Positions 1 to 8,400 of a stretch of DNA of 24,919 bases are shown here, in pieces. This DNA is from Cyanobacteria bacterium OH_CBB_238 (GTDB lineage: Bacteria; Cyanobacteriota; Vampirovibrionia; Gastranaerophilales; Gastranaerophilaceae), in contig JAEYQN010000106.1 of assembly GCA_023409995.1 (NCBI GenBank), positions 1 to 24,919 on the forward strand, read 5' to 3'. The notes beneath the pieces are model-generated. The model did not search any database, had not been told where the DNA came from, and was given only the letters and a program-made list of their open reading frames with translations. The stretch's first letter is position 1. Each line of letters starts with the position of its first letter. The translations under genes were made by a program, and so were the position numbers.

Positions 1-3000
1 GTCAAAGACAGTATAGACAACCATTCTTCTTCAATTCAAAACAGTATACTTGAAATCAAAAATCTTGCCGGGGAAATACAAAATAATTCCCTAAAAAAAG
101 AAGACATAATCTCAATAAGAGAACAAAGCACAAATTCTATTGCCTCAGGAATTGAAAATATAAAAAGCGAACTAATTGTAAAAATGTCAGCGTTAGTCGA
201 GAGAATTGAAAAAATAAACTCTCCAGAATCAATCGAAGCCGTAATAGAAGCAAGTACTAATGAAGTTAAAACACAGATAAATGAACTAAAACAAAACATT
301 ATCATTGCACAAAATTACACTATCTCAAAAGATGAATTTAACTTTGCCAAAAGTGAAAATACTGAAACTTTAAAAGAAGAGTTTAATACAATCAACATAA
401 AATTGGGAACATTTGTAAATGAATTATTGGCCAAAATTGATTCGGTCAACAATTCCGAAGAAATAAAAACAACCCTTCTTGAAAATTCACAGCTTTTAAA
501 ATCCGAACTTGGTTCTATAAACTCAAATATAAATTCGTTTGTAATTCAACTTACAGAAGTTATAAGTAGTTCTGCAAATAATATTGAACCAATTAAATCA
601 ATTATTATAAACAATACCGAAGAGCTTAAAACACAAATTATAGCAAATAATTCAGCCTTAAGTGACTTTACGACGAATATTCTTACCAAAATAGAAACCC
701 TAGAAAATTCTGAAATTATAAAAACAGCCCTTGATGAAAAAACTCAAGGCATAAAAACAGAAATTTCTGCAATAAAATCCAATATCAATGAACTACAAAA
801 CATTTCATTATCTAAAGAGTACATGGATTTCAGCAATACTCAACTCTCTACAGAAATAAAAGAAGAACTATCTGAATCTAACAAAAAAATTGGTAATCAA
901 ATCAATGATTTATTATGGAAAATAGATGAACTTGATAATAATTCCCAATATAAATCATTGCTTGAAGATAACTCATCTCAAATTAAAGAAGAAATTGGAT
1001 TTTTAAAAGATCAGCTAAATATAATAAATAGCAGCATTAGTAATGTTAGCCAAAATGAAAATTTAAAACAAGATTTCGATTCTCTTTCTGAGAAAACAGT
1101 TTCAAAGTTTAAAGAAGGTATTCTAGAGTTAAATTCATCAATAGCATCAGCTCTTTCAGACTTATTTTTGAAAATTTCTAACCTTAATAGCGCTGACGAT
1201 ATAAAAGCTTACATAGAAACATTCTCTACACCTTTAAAAAATGAGATGATTCTTATTAAAGACAATATTGATAAACTTCAAAATCTTTCGGTAACAAAAG
1301 AAGATATCAGTTTAGCAAACCATGAAACCAGCGAAACTTTAAAAGAAGAAATGAATTCCATTCATAGTAAAGTAAATGCTGCAATTACACAGATATATAC
1401 AAAAATAGAAAAAATAGAAAATTCCGAACTACTCAAATCAATTATTTCGACGAGCGAAAATAATATCTTGGCTGAAATAAGCTCTTTAAAAGAAACAGTG
1501 GCTAGCTATAATTATTCAGGTTTAAAACTAGAAGAAATTATAGGTACAGCTAACTCCGCTACAAACGAAATTAAACAAGAATTAAATTCCATTGAAGAAA
1601 AAATATCAGATAAGTTAAATATTTTTATAGAAAAAGTTTCAAAAACTGAGGATTCCACGGAATTAAAAGCAATACTAAACCTAAATTCTTCAAATATCAA
1701 ATCAGAGATTGAATCAATAAGAACATTAATAGAAGGATTCCATTCGCTTTCACCAACGCAAGAAGAATTAAATGCAATACAGATAAAAATATCAGATAGC
1801 TTAAATTTAGTTGCGCAAAGGATCAATGAAACAGATACCAGAACCATAATCAAGCAGATCCTAAATGAAAGTATTAATGCATCAAAAGAAGAATTTGAAA
1901 AAGTTTATGAACAGTTAAATAAAATAGGCTCAATAACTCTTTCTAAAGATGATTATGAATTAACAAATAAAGAAATTGAAATCAATCAAAGACTAGCTGT
2001 AGAAGAAATTAAAGCTCACATAACTGACACGAAAGACTCCTTATCGTCAGAACTAACAGATCTTACTCAAAAATTAGACAAAAATGATAACGAAGAACAA
2101 TTAAAAACAATCATTTTGCAAAACTCCGAAGAGATCACTCAAAGCGTTATTTCACTACAAGAACATATCACAAGATTCAAAAATGCCTCTTTAACAAAAG
2201 AAGACTTAACCTTTGCTCATAATGACAGTGTTGAAGCATTAAAAGAAGAACTGGAAACAATTCAAGAAAAACTTAATGCAGGAATTATACAAATATATAG
2301 TAAAATAGAAGCTCTTGGACCTAGCAACGAGCTCAAATCTCTTATTTTAGAAAACAATGAAGACTTTAAAAATAAAATTAATGAGTTAAACGATACCATT
2401 AATTTCCTACAAAATGCAATGCTTACAAAAAGCGATCTAAATAATATTAACAATAATGATAGTAAAGAAATAGAGCAAACCATTGATAAAATCCAATACA
2501 CTATAGTCGAATATTATCAAAATATCATTGAGAAACTGAATAATACAGAATCTATTAAAGCTATCTTTGATATAAGCTCATCGGAAATAAAAGAAGAAAT
2601 CAGTTCTCTAAAAAATGAGCTTATTCAATCACAGCAACAGCTCTTAAGCAAATTCGATATTAATGATTTGTCTAAAAATAATTATGGAGAATTATCCAAA
2701 GATATAATTTCACTTGAAGCGCAACTAATTTCAACACTTTCTGAAATAAAAGAACAATATAAAATTATCGATAATTCAGACAATCTTAAATCTATACTTG
2801 AAGATAATTCAATCGAGATTAAACAAGAACTTGCTTCAGTAAAAGAGTCACTATTAAAAGCGCAAGAGCTAGTAAAAGAAAAGCAAAATTCAATTAATTT
2901 CGAAGATATAGAGCAATCCAATAAAAATTTAGAAAAAGAAATAAACGAAAGATTAGAATCCTTTGAATCTAAGTTCAATGATAATGTAGAAAAAATTCTA

Positions 3001-4090
3001 TCCTCAATAAAAGATTCCTCTATAACGTATGAATTTGAAGACAATAATGAAAAACTACAAGAAAATCTATCGAAAACAATCACCGCTAAAAGTGAGTTAA
3101 TTAAAGAGGAAATGTCTTCTTTAAAAGAATATATGATGAAAATTCAGGATCTATCTATAATGGTTCAACAGGATCATTTGGACAAAATAAAAACTGAATT
3201 AAATATTATTTATGAAAAAGCAGAAGCCAAAATAGATGATATTATTTCTATTTCTAATAGTGAAACAACTCAAGAAAATATAACTGAAATAATCGAAAAT
3301 AACATAAGCTCTCTAAAAAATGAGTTTTCATCTATAAGAAATCACATAGATGATCTTCAAGCTCCATTATTGCTTAAGGAAGAATTCGAATTAGCACAAC
3401 ATGAAAATGCAGCCTCTCTAAAAAAAGAATTTGAACAAGTACAAAATGCTATTAAAAATGAAATTTTCGACTTATCAGAGAAAATTGACTTAATTCAAAC
3501 ATCAATAAAAGCTTCGCCAAAAACCAATGATTCTATTGATGATTTAAGCCTACAGCTTAGCTCTATTGCTGATTCATTAACTGATATGCAACTTACAACG
3601 ATTAGTATAGATGATATAAAATCAATTCAAGAAAAAACCTCTGATAATATACTTGATGAATTGAGTGCAGTAAAAGAAATACTAAGCGCTGAAATTAGAC
3701 AAATTTCAGATGAAGCAGTAAAACAAGATGACGCTGACAACATAAAAACCATCTTGGATGAGAACTCACAAATTCTTAAAAATGAAATTAATTCAATTAA
3801 AGACTATATTTCTACCAGACAAATTTCTTCTGTGGTAAGTTCGAAAAATGATAATGATAAAGAAATACAATATGTTCAGTATGACAATACTGACAAAATC
3901 AAAGAAGAATTAAATACGCTTCACTTAAAACTTAACAACACCATTGTTGAATTACTTGAACAAACTGATTCTGTTGATAAAATAGATTCAATTAAAAACA
4001 TTATTGATGAAAACTCCTACTTATTAAAAAATGAAATAGTTTCACTAAAAGACTACATTTCAAAAATAAGTGGTTCTTCAATAGATGAAA
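1..4090 (+). repeat. Degenerate 231-nt (77-residue) protein repeat array
   Basis: Each unit contains a conserved 'I-K-x-E-I-x-S-I/L-K' helix, preceded by 'L-x-E-N-S' and usually followed by 'L-Q-N-x-S-L-T/S-K-E-D' and 'E-x-L-K-E-E-L-N-T-I'. I indexed the central acidic residue (or its equivalent) of the first motif at 43, 274, 505, 760, 991, 1243, 1474, 1705, 1891, 2143, 2374, 2596, 2827, 3109, 3322, 3784 and 4033. Seven intervals are exactly 231 nt, and 3322 to 3784 is 2 x 231. Others are 252 or 255 nt, i.e. 7 or 8 residues longer, and a few are irregular (186, 213, 222, 249, 282). Half-spaced copies 126-129 nt apart occur near 634 and 3658. Copies are diverged at both DNA and protein level, so this is old internal duplication, not a recent tandem expansion. 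Confidence 0.8.
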
Positions 4091-5727
4091 CAAGCGAATT
4101 GCTAAAAGAATTAAAAAAAGATATAAGTACTTCTGATATTGGCAGCCTATATGAACTTGTAGATAAAGTTGATATGATCTATGACAATATTTCTGCAATG
4201 AATAGCTGGGTCGAAAGACTCGATAAAATTGACAATAAGCTAGATGGTTTTGAAGAATTAAATGACAAGGTTGATATTGTTTATGAAAATGTAGCAACCT
4301 TAAATGAATGGGCAAAAAGGCTAGATGAATTAAATAAAGAAATATATTCACTTAACGAAAAAGTCGATTTATCTCTAGATAAAACAGAAGATGAAGAAGA
4401 TTTAGAGAATAAAATAGACATAATTTATGAAAATATTTCACTTCTCAATAACTGGATAGTAAAAATAGATAGTATTGATAAAAAATTATCAGATAAGAAC
4501 TTATATAGTGAAATCTCGAATAAAGTTGATGAAGTTAGCGATAGCGTATCCAATATTTCAACCTGGGGATTCAAAATTGAGGATATCAAACAAAAAATAG
4601 AAAACTTGTCTAATGAGTTTGCAATAGTTACAAGTGCAACAAAAGATGAAACAGAAAACTATATTTATTCATTACTTGATATTGAATCAGATTTTGCAAA
4701 ATTACACTGTCTTTTAGATAGTAATAACAAAGCAACCGAAGAAGATTTTGAAAAGCTCGAAGAGCTATTAAACGGAACAAGCAGAGAAATAGAACAAAAA
4801 CTTACAAATCTTGAAAATATAATTGGAGAAACCAATAAAACGACTGAAGGCGACTTTATTCGTATCCAAGAACAATTTGAAAATATTCAAATACTGAGAG
4901 ATCAATTTGAATCATTGAACGACGACATTTCCAGTATAAGTAAGAGGACAAACAAGTTAATTTTAACTTCTGATGATGCAAATAAATTATTCAAAAATCA
5001 TCTTGAAAAATTCCAAGAAGTTATAGAAAAACTTGAAAACAAAGTTGATCAATTCCACCTATCTAGACAATTTAACAGCTTGGAAGAAAAATGCGACGAA
5101 ATCAAAAAAATTACATCAGTAAATCTTGAATCAAACAACAATATAAACGAAGCCTTTATATATCTTGCGGAATGGGTTGATTCTACAGGAGAAACATTCT
5201 CGAGTATAAAAGACAATCTTGATAACTTACAATCCCAAGTTGAAAATGTTCAACTCCAAAATGTAGAGTTACAAAATGCGTCTCCAAAAAATGACTTAAC
5301 CAATATAAAAGTACTAATAAACGAATTGAGTCAGTCTCTTGAAAATGTATCCCAAGAAAAAACCGATATGATAAGTAATGTCATCTATGATATTGAATCA
5401 AAATTCAATGACCAGAACGATAAAATTAACAACTTAGAAAAGAAATTAGACATGTTAATAAATCGCGTGTCTGAAAATTCTGATGAAAAACTAAATGTTA
5501 TTGAATCAAAAATAGTCGAAATTACAGACAAAATCGAATCAACACAAAAGGATGATGGCAGTGATATAAAAACAGCTTTAGACTTCATTGCTTCTCAGGT
5601 TATAGCTGCAAATGAAAACTCTATAAACAACAAAGTAATAACACAAAAAATGGAAGTTATGGAACATCAGCTTGTTAAATTTGAAAAAAATCTTGCCAAG
5701 CTTGTTTCTTATTTGGATGAAGATTAA
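1..5727 (+). CDS. Giant helical/coiled-coil repeat protein, 5' end missing
   Basis: The frame is open from the first base, so this is the C-terminal part (about 1,908 codons) of a larger protein; the ATG at 184 is internal. I do not recognise the family. The chain is almost entirely helix-forming: rich in Glu, Lys, Asn, Ser, Ile and Leu, about eight Pro and two Cys in the last 1,847 residues, and no membrane segment. Three zones are visible: a long array of 77-84-residue repeats (to about 4090), a Trp-containing repeat zone (about 4147-4620), and a less regular helical C-terminal zone ending in a short hydrophobic/charged helix and a Leu-Asp-Glu-Asp tail. If fully extended as a coiled coil, the visible part alone would be about 280 nm long, so a filament, tether, cytoskeletal or surface-fibre role is conceivable. 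The signal or anchor that would decide location is outside the window. Codon use and AT content look like the neighbours, so nothing suggests recent transfer. Confidence 0.9.
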   Translation, partial: VKDSIDNHSSSIQNSILEIKNLAGEIQNNSLKKEDIISIREQSTNSIASGIENIKSELIVKMSALVERIEKINSPESIEAVIEASTNEVKTQINELKQNIIIAQNYTISKDEFNFAKSENTETLKEEFNTINIKLGTFVNELLAKIDSVNNSEEIKTTLLENSQLLKSELGSINSNINSFVIQLTEVISSSANNIEPIKSIIINNTEELKTQIIANNSALSDFTTNILTKIETLENSEIIKTALDEKTQGIKTEISAIKSNINELQNISLSKEYMDFSNTQLSTEIKEELSESNKKIGNQINDLLWKIDELDNNSQYKSLLEDNSSQIKEEIGFLKDQLNIINSSISNVSQNENLKQDFDSLSEKTVSKFKEGILELNSSIASALSDLFLKISNLNSADDIKAYIETFSTPLKNEMILIKDNIDKLQNLSVTKEDISLANHETSETLKEEMNSIHSKVNAAITQIYTKIEKIENSELLKSIISTSENNILAEISSLKETVASYNYSGLKLEEIIGTANSATNEIKQELNSIEEKISDKLNIFIEKVSKTEDSTELKAILNLNSSNIKSEIESIRTLIEGFHSLSPTQEELNAIQIKISDSLNLVAQRINETDTRTIIKQILNESINASKEEFEKVYEQLNKIGSITLSKDDYELTNKEIEINQRLAVEEIKAHITDTKDSLSSELTDLTQKLDKNDNEEQLKTIILQNSEEITQSVISLQEHITRFKNASLTKEDLTFAHNDSVEALKEELETIQEKLNAGIIQIYSKIEALGPSNELKSLILENNEDFKNKINELNDTINFLQNAMLTKSDLNNINNNDSKEIEQTIDKIQYTIVEYYQNIIEKLNNTESIKAIFDISSSEIKEEISSLKNELIQSQQQLLSKFDINDLSKNNYGELSKDIISLEAQLISTLSEIKEQYKIIDNSDNLKSILEDNSIEIKQELASVKESLLKAQELVKEKQNSINFEDIEQSNKNLEKEINERLESFESKFNDNVEKILSSIKDSSITYEFEDNNEKLQENLSKTITAKSELIKEEMSSLKEYMMKIQDLSIMVQQDHLDKIKTELNIIYEKAEAKIDDIISISNSETTQENITEIIENNISSLKNEFSSIRNHIDDLQAPLLLKEEFELAQHENAASLKKEFEQVQNAIKNEIFDLSEKIDLIQTSIKASPKTNDSIDDLSLQLSSIADSLTDMQLTTISIDDIKSIQEKTSDNILDELSAVKEILSAEIRQISDEAVKQDDADNIKTILDENSQILKNEINSIKDYISTRQISSVVSSKNDNDKEIQYVQYDNTDKIKEELNTLHLKLNNTIVELLEQTDSVDKIDSIKNIIDENSYLLKNEIVSLKDYISKISGSSIDETSELLKELKKDISTSDIGSLYELVDKVDMIYDNISAMNSWVERLDKIDNKLDGFEELNDKVDIVYENVATLNEWAKRLDELNKEIYSLNEKVDLSLDKTEDEEDLENKIDIIYENISLLNNWIVKIDSIDKKLSDKNLYSEISNKVDEVSDSVSNISTWGFKIEDIKQKIENLSNEFAIVTSATKDETENYIYSLLDIESDFAKLHCLLDSNNKATEEDFEKLEELLNGTSREIEQKLTNLENIIGETNKTTEGDFIRIQEQFENIQILRDQFESLNDDISSISKRTNKLILTSDDANKLFKNHLEKFQEVIEKLENKVDQFHLSRQFNSLEEKCDEIKKITSVNLESNNNINEAFIYLAEWVDSTGETFSSIKDNLDNLQSQVENVQLQNVELQNASPKNDLTNIKVLINELSQSLENVSQEKTDMISNVIYDIESKFNDQNDKINNLEKKLDMLINRVSENSDEKLNVIESKIVEITDKIESTQKDDGSDIKTALDFIASQVIAANENSINNKVITQKMEVMEHQLVKFEKNLAKLVSYLDED
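4147..4620 (+). repeat. Four-copy Trp-containing C-terminal repeat
   Basis: A second repeat family in the giant protein reads roughly 'K-V/I-D-x-I-Y-E-N-I-S-x-L-N-x-W-x-x-R/K-L/I-D-x-I-D-x-K-L'. The Asp of the first motif lies at 4171, 4273, 4417 and 4528, and the Trp at 4207, 4309, 4453 and 4564. The Asp-to-Trp distance is therefore always 12 residues, while the units are spaced 34, 48 and 37 residues apart. A looser relative with Trp at 5173 occurs further downstream. Apart from one Trp near 916, all visible Trp residues of the protein are in this zone, which marks it as a distinct module, possibly a small folded or ligand-binding unit on the end of the rod. Confidence 0.7.
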
Positions 5728-5732
5728 TAAAT

Positions 5733-6629
5733 TCAATCTAAATGATTAAATACTTTACGAAGAACTCCTTTATATTTTTTAAGGAGTTTCTTTGATTCTT
5801 CTATGGTTATTCCATATTTCAAATTAAGAATTGCCAGCTTTAGCTTATACTCATGTTTTTCTAACGAATCACTGGCTTCTTTTTGGCTTACATTTGCTAT
5901 CTCAGAAACAAACCTAATCGCACGTTTTTTCAATTTGGAGTTTGTAGGCTTAACATCTATCATGTAATTTTGATAGACCTTTCCGATCCTAATCATAGAA
6001 GCTGTTGTTAGCATATTAAGAACCATCTTCTGTGCAGTACCAGCTTTCATTCTTGTAGATCCAGCAATTGCTTCAGCCCCTGTTTCAACACATATAGCAC
6101 AATCGGCCAATTGCGTGACTTTTGCCAACTTATTACAAGTAATCGCAACTGTTTTAGCATTAACTTTTTTTGCACACTCAAGTATTTTAGTGATATAAGA
6201 AGCATTACCGCTTGCAGAAATTACAACAACCGTATCGTTTGCTTTTATATTATGATTATTAAAATCAACTATAGCTAATTCTTCAGAATCTTCGGCACCT
6301 TCAACAGCTGTTCTAATTGCTGCATTCCCACCAGCAATGATTCCCTGAACCATATATGGAGGAGTACCATAAGTAGGCGGGCATTCTGAAGCATCAAGGA
6401 TTCCTAATCTACCACTTGTGCCTGCACCGAAATAGAACAATCTTCCTTCAGATAGAAAATTATCAGCAATAATATCAACTGCTACAGCTATTTCTGGCAA
6501 AGCTGCATTCACAGCCAATGCAACCTTCATATCTTCTTGATTAATAAGAGAAACAACACCAAAAGCATCCAACAAGTCTATATTTTTAGTGTTTTCATTA
6601 AGCTGTTCTGTTGAAATTATTTCAGACAA
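5733..6629 (-). CDS. murQ: N-acetylmuramic acid 6-phosphate etherase MurQ
   Basis: MurQ cleaves the D-lactyl ether of MurNAc-6-phosphate to give GlcNAc-6-phosphate and lactate, a cytoplasmic step of peptidoglycan recycling. The 298-aa length is normal. The SIS sugar-phosphate domain carries the family signature 'GAGTSGRLGILDASECPPT' at about residues 68-86. Glu82 and Glu113 match the two glutamates known to be catalytic in E. coli MurQ (83 and 114). The C-terminal third is the usual helical UBA-like segment. The start is TTG, not ATG: AGAGGAAA lies just upstream at good spacing, and the gene begins 12 bp after ispE, so it is the last gene of rsmA-ispE-murQ. No MurNAc kinase (anmK) or phosphotransferase gene is in view, so the source of the substrate is unknown. 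Confidence 0.95.
   Translation of the reverse strand: MSEIISTEQLNENTKNIDLLDAFGVVSLINQEDMKVALAVNAALPEIAVAVDIIADNFLSEGRLFYFGAGTSGRLGILDASECPPTYGTPPYMVQGIIAGGNAAIRTAVEGAEDSEELAIVDFNNHNIKANDTVVVISASGNASYITKILECAKKVNAKTVAITCNKLAKVTQLADCAICVETGAEAIAGSTRMKAGTAQKMVLNMLTTASMIRIGKVYQNYMIDVKPTNSKLKKRAIRFVSEIANVSQKEASDSLEKHEYKLKLAILNLKYGITIEESKKLLKKYKGVLRKVFNHLD
5763..5795 (+). terminator. Possible + strand terminator inside murQ
   Basis: An 8-bp perfect stem (AACTCCTT at 5763-5770 with AAGGAGTT at 5781-5788) with a 10-nt T-rich loop is followed on the + strand by a T-rich run. It begins 36 nt after the stop of the giant gene and lies in the 3' codons of the oppositely oriented murQ. On the - strand no U-rich tail follows, so it would act only on the giant-gene transcript. 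There is no room for a terminator in the 5-bp gap between the two stop codons. Confidence 0.45.
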
Positions 6630-6641
6630 TCTTTTTCCTCT

Positions 6642-7502
6642 TTAATTAATAATTGAAACGCCTTCATCTATAGTTTTCAACCCTTCAAGAACAAGAAAAC
6701 GATCAGAATCCATTGAAGTACTTATTTTAGAATTCAAAACAAAAAATGTAGGCCCACTTCCTGACAACATTGAGTTAAGTACTTGGGTCTTTATTTCAAC
6801 CAATTCAGGATAGTCATGAATAACAGCTTTCTCTAAACTATTATACAAAAGCGTCCTATTAAATTTAGAATCCAGCAATAGGTCTTTTAGTTTTGAAGTA
6901 TTGTCTGGTACACTTTTTTCATTTAACTTAGAGAATTTCGTATAAGCTTCTTTTGCTGAGATTCCAAAACCCAATGGTTTAACCAATGATACATCTAATA
7001 GGTATGAGGGCAACTTTTCTATTATTTCGCCTCTTGAAGTACAAAGGGCACAGCCACCTTTTAAGCAAAAATTCAAATCAGAACCAAGTGTTGAACATAA
7101 AGAGCCTATTTCATCCTCTGACAATACATTACCAAATATTTCATTAAGAGCAATAAATGTCCCTGCCGCATTTGCACTCCCGCCGGCTAACCCTGCCGCA
7201 ACAGGAATATTTTTTTCAATAGTTATGTTTACTAGGAATTTATTACCTATAAATGGAACTGCCTCAAAAAATTTCTGCACAGCTTTATAAACCAAATTAG
7301 AAGAATCATAAGGTATTTCACTAGAATTACCATCTAAGGTTATTTCAAACTTATCTGACTCCTCCACTCTGACTGTAATATAATCATATAGATTAACTGT
7401 TTGCATAATGCTTTGGATATTATGAAATCCATCAGGGCGTTTATCCAATACTTCAAGTGTAAGGTTTATTTTTGCAGGTGTTTTAACTTTTATAGTCTTC
7501 AT
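6642..7502 (-). CDS. ispE: 4-diphosphocytidyl-2-C-methyl-D-erythritol kinase IspE
   Basis: IspE phosphorylates CDP-methylerythritol with ATP in the MEP route to IPP and DMAPP. The 286-aa GHMP-kinase fold is complete. The N-terminal 'TPAKINLTLEVL' holds the catalytic Lys11. The glycine-rich ATP loop 'PVAAGLAGGSANAAG' is at about residues 100-114. Asp142 in 'LGSDLNF' matches the catalytic Asp, and the C-terminal GHMP motif 'LSGSGPTFFV' is at about 246-255. The ATG overlaps the rsmA stop as ATGA, which implies translational coupling. An ispE gene beside rsmA is a common bacterial arrangement. It shows that the organism makes isoprenoids by the MEP rather than the mevalonate pathway. Confidence 0.95.
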   Translation of the reverse strand: MKTIKVKTPAKINLTLEVLDKRPDGFHNIQSIMQTVNLYDYITVRVEESDKFEITLDGNSSEIPYDSSNLVYKAVQKFFEAVPFIGNKFLVNITIEKNIPVAAGLAGGSANAAGTFIALNEIFGNVLSEDEIGSLCSTLGSDLNFCLKGGCALCTSRGEIIEKLPSYLLDVSLVKPLGFGISAKEAYTKFSKLNEKSVPDNTSKLKDLLLDSKFNRTLLYNSLEKAVIHDYPELVEIKTQVLNSMLSGSGPTFFVLNSKISTSMDSDRFLVLEGLKTIDEGVSIIN

Positions 7503-8335
7503 AGATTTTCTTTTAATTTCTCCGATAATTTACCTATATTTTCAATTGATAATGTCTCTCCTCGGACGTTTTCAGGAATTGAAAGCTGAACAAGAGTCGA
7601 ATTAACAGCTTCTTTAGAAAAACCCGCGCTCAAGAGTGAATTTTTTATGTTTTTCCTTCTTGTAGCAAAACATGCCTTTGCAACTTTTTTGAAGAATGTA
7701 TAATTTAACAAAGACAATCTAGGTTCTTTACTTATATCAAATTTTAAAATAGCAGAATCAACTTTCGGCGAGGGAAAGAACGATTTTGCTGGAACCTTTT
7801 TTACAAGCGATATTTCTGACCAGAATTGAGACAAAATTGACAACAAGCCGTATTCTTTTGATGGAGATGATTCAGTAGCAACAATCCTTTTTGCAACTTC
7901 ATATTGAACCATCAAGGTAATCTGATCTATGCTATTTCTATTTTCATTATAAAGATCGTCAACTTCTCCCAACAGATGAATTAAGATCGGCGTAGTAATA
8001 TAATAGGGAATATTTGCAACAATTTTTATATTTTTACCAAATTCTGAGATATTAGTCTTCAAGATGTCGGCATGGATAATCTGCAAATTATCAGCTTCTA
8101 TTTTTTCAAGTTCTTTTATAGCATCTTCATCTAACTCAACAGCAACGACGCTTTTCGCCATTTTTACGAGTTGTTCCGTAACAAACCCTAATCCTGAACC
8201 TATTTCAAGTACTGTATCATCTTTTGTTATATTAGATGCCTCTAAAATAGCCGAAATACTTGCTGGGTCTACTAAGAAGTTTTGTCCCAATCTTTTTTTT
8301 GCTCTAAATTGTTTTGCTCTATTGATGTAGTTCAT
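7499..8335 (-). CDS. rsmA: 16S rRNA (adenine1518/1519-N6,N6)-dimethyltransferase
   Basis: RsmA (KsgA) dimethylates two adjacent adenines in the 3'-terminal helix of 16S rRNA during late 30S assembly. The 278-aa protein has the N-terminal family motif 'KKRLGQNFLVDP' (residues 13-24), the SAM-binding loop 'VLEIGSGLGFVTEQL' (42-56), the acidic ribose-binding region near 'AVELDE', and the catalytic motif 'NIPYY' (108-112). A smaller C-terminal domain with the 'ARRKNIKNSL'-like segment follows. It is first in the operon with ispE and murQ. AGGA lies about 8 nt upstream of the ATG; this ribosome site overlaps the -10 box of the divergent promoter on the other strand. Its own promoter is not obvious: a TATTAT near 8346-8351 would leave almost no leader. 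Confidence 0.95.
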   Translation of the reverse strand: MNYINRAKQFRAKKRLGQNFLVDPASISAILEASNITKDDTVLEIGSGLGFVTEQLVKMAKSVVAVELDEDAIKELEKIEADNLQIIHADILKTNISEFGKNIKIVANIPYYITTPILIHLLGEVDDLYNENRNSIDQITLMVQYEVAKRIVATESSPSKEYGLLSILSQFWSEISLVKKVPAKSFFPSPKVDSAILKFDISKEPRLSLLNYTFFKKVAKACFATRRKNIKNSLLSAGFSKEAVNSTLVQLSIPENVRGETLSIENIGKLSEKLKENL

Positions 8336-8350
8336 ATGTAGTCCTATAAT
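8322..8350 (+). promoter_or_regulatory. Sigma70-type promoter for the glutamate-cysteine ligase
   Basis: TTGATG (8322-8327), a 17-bp spacer and a perfect TATAAT (8345-8350) predict a start near 8357 and a leader of about 44 nt. The -35 box lies over the first codons of rsmA and the -10 box over its ribosome-binding site on the opposite strand. Transcription of the two divergent genes may therefore interfere. Confidence 0.65.
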
Positions 8351-8400
8351 AATACAAACAGCTAAATGTTTTAATAGTTAAATTCTGGTACTTTTTATTT

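Noticed and set aside
184..186. ATG at 184 as the start of the giant gene
   Set aside because: The frame is open from position 1 with the same repeat pattern (motif anchor at 43, 231 nt before the next), so the true start lies outside the window.
1..4090. CRISPR or tandem DNA repeat array
   Set aside because: The periodicity is at protein level; DNA copies are strongly diverged and there are no short identical repeats with unique spacers.
4001..4351. Antisense ORF of 116 codons, and other - strand ORFs under the giant gene
   Set aside because: Low-complexity His/Leu/Ser/Phe composition is the mirror of the coiled-coil codons; no ribosome site or family features.
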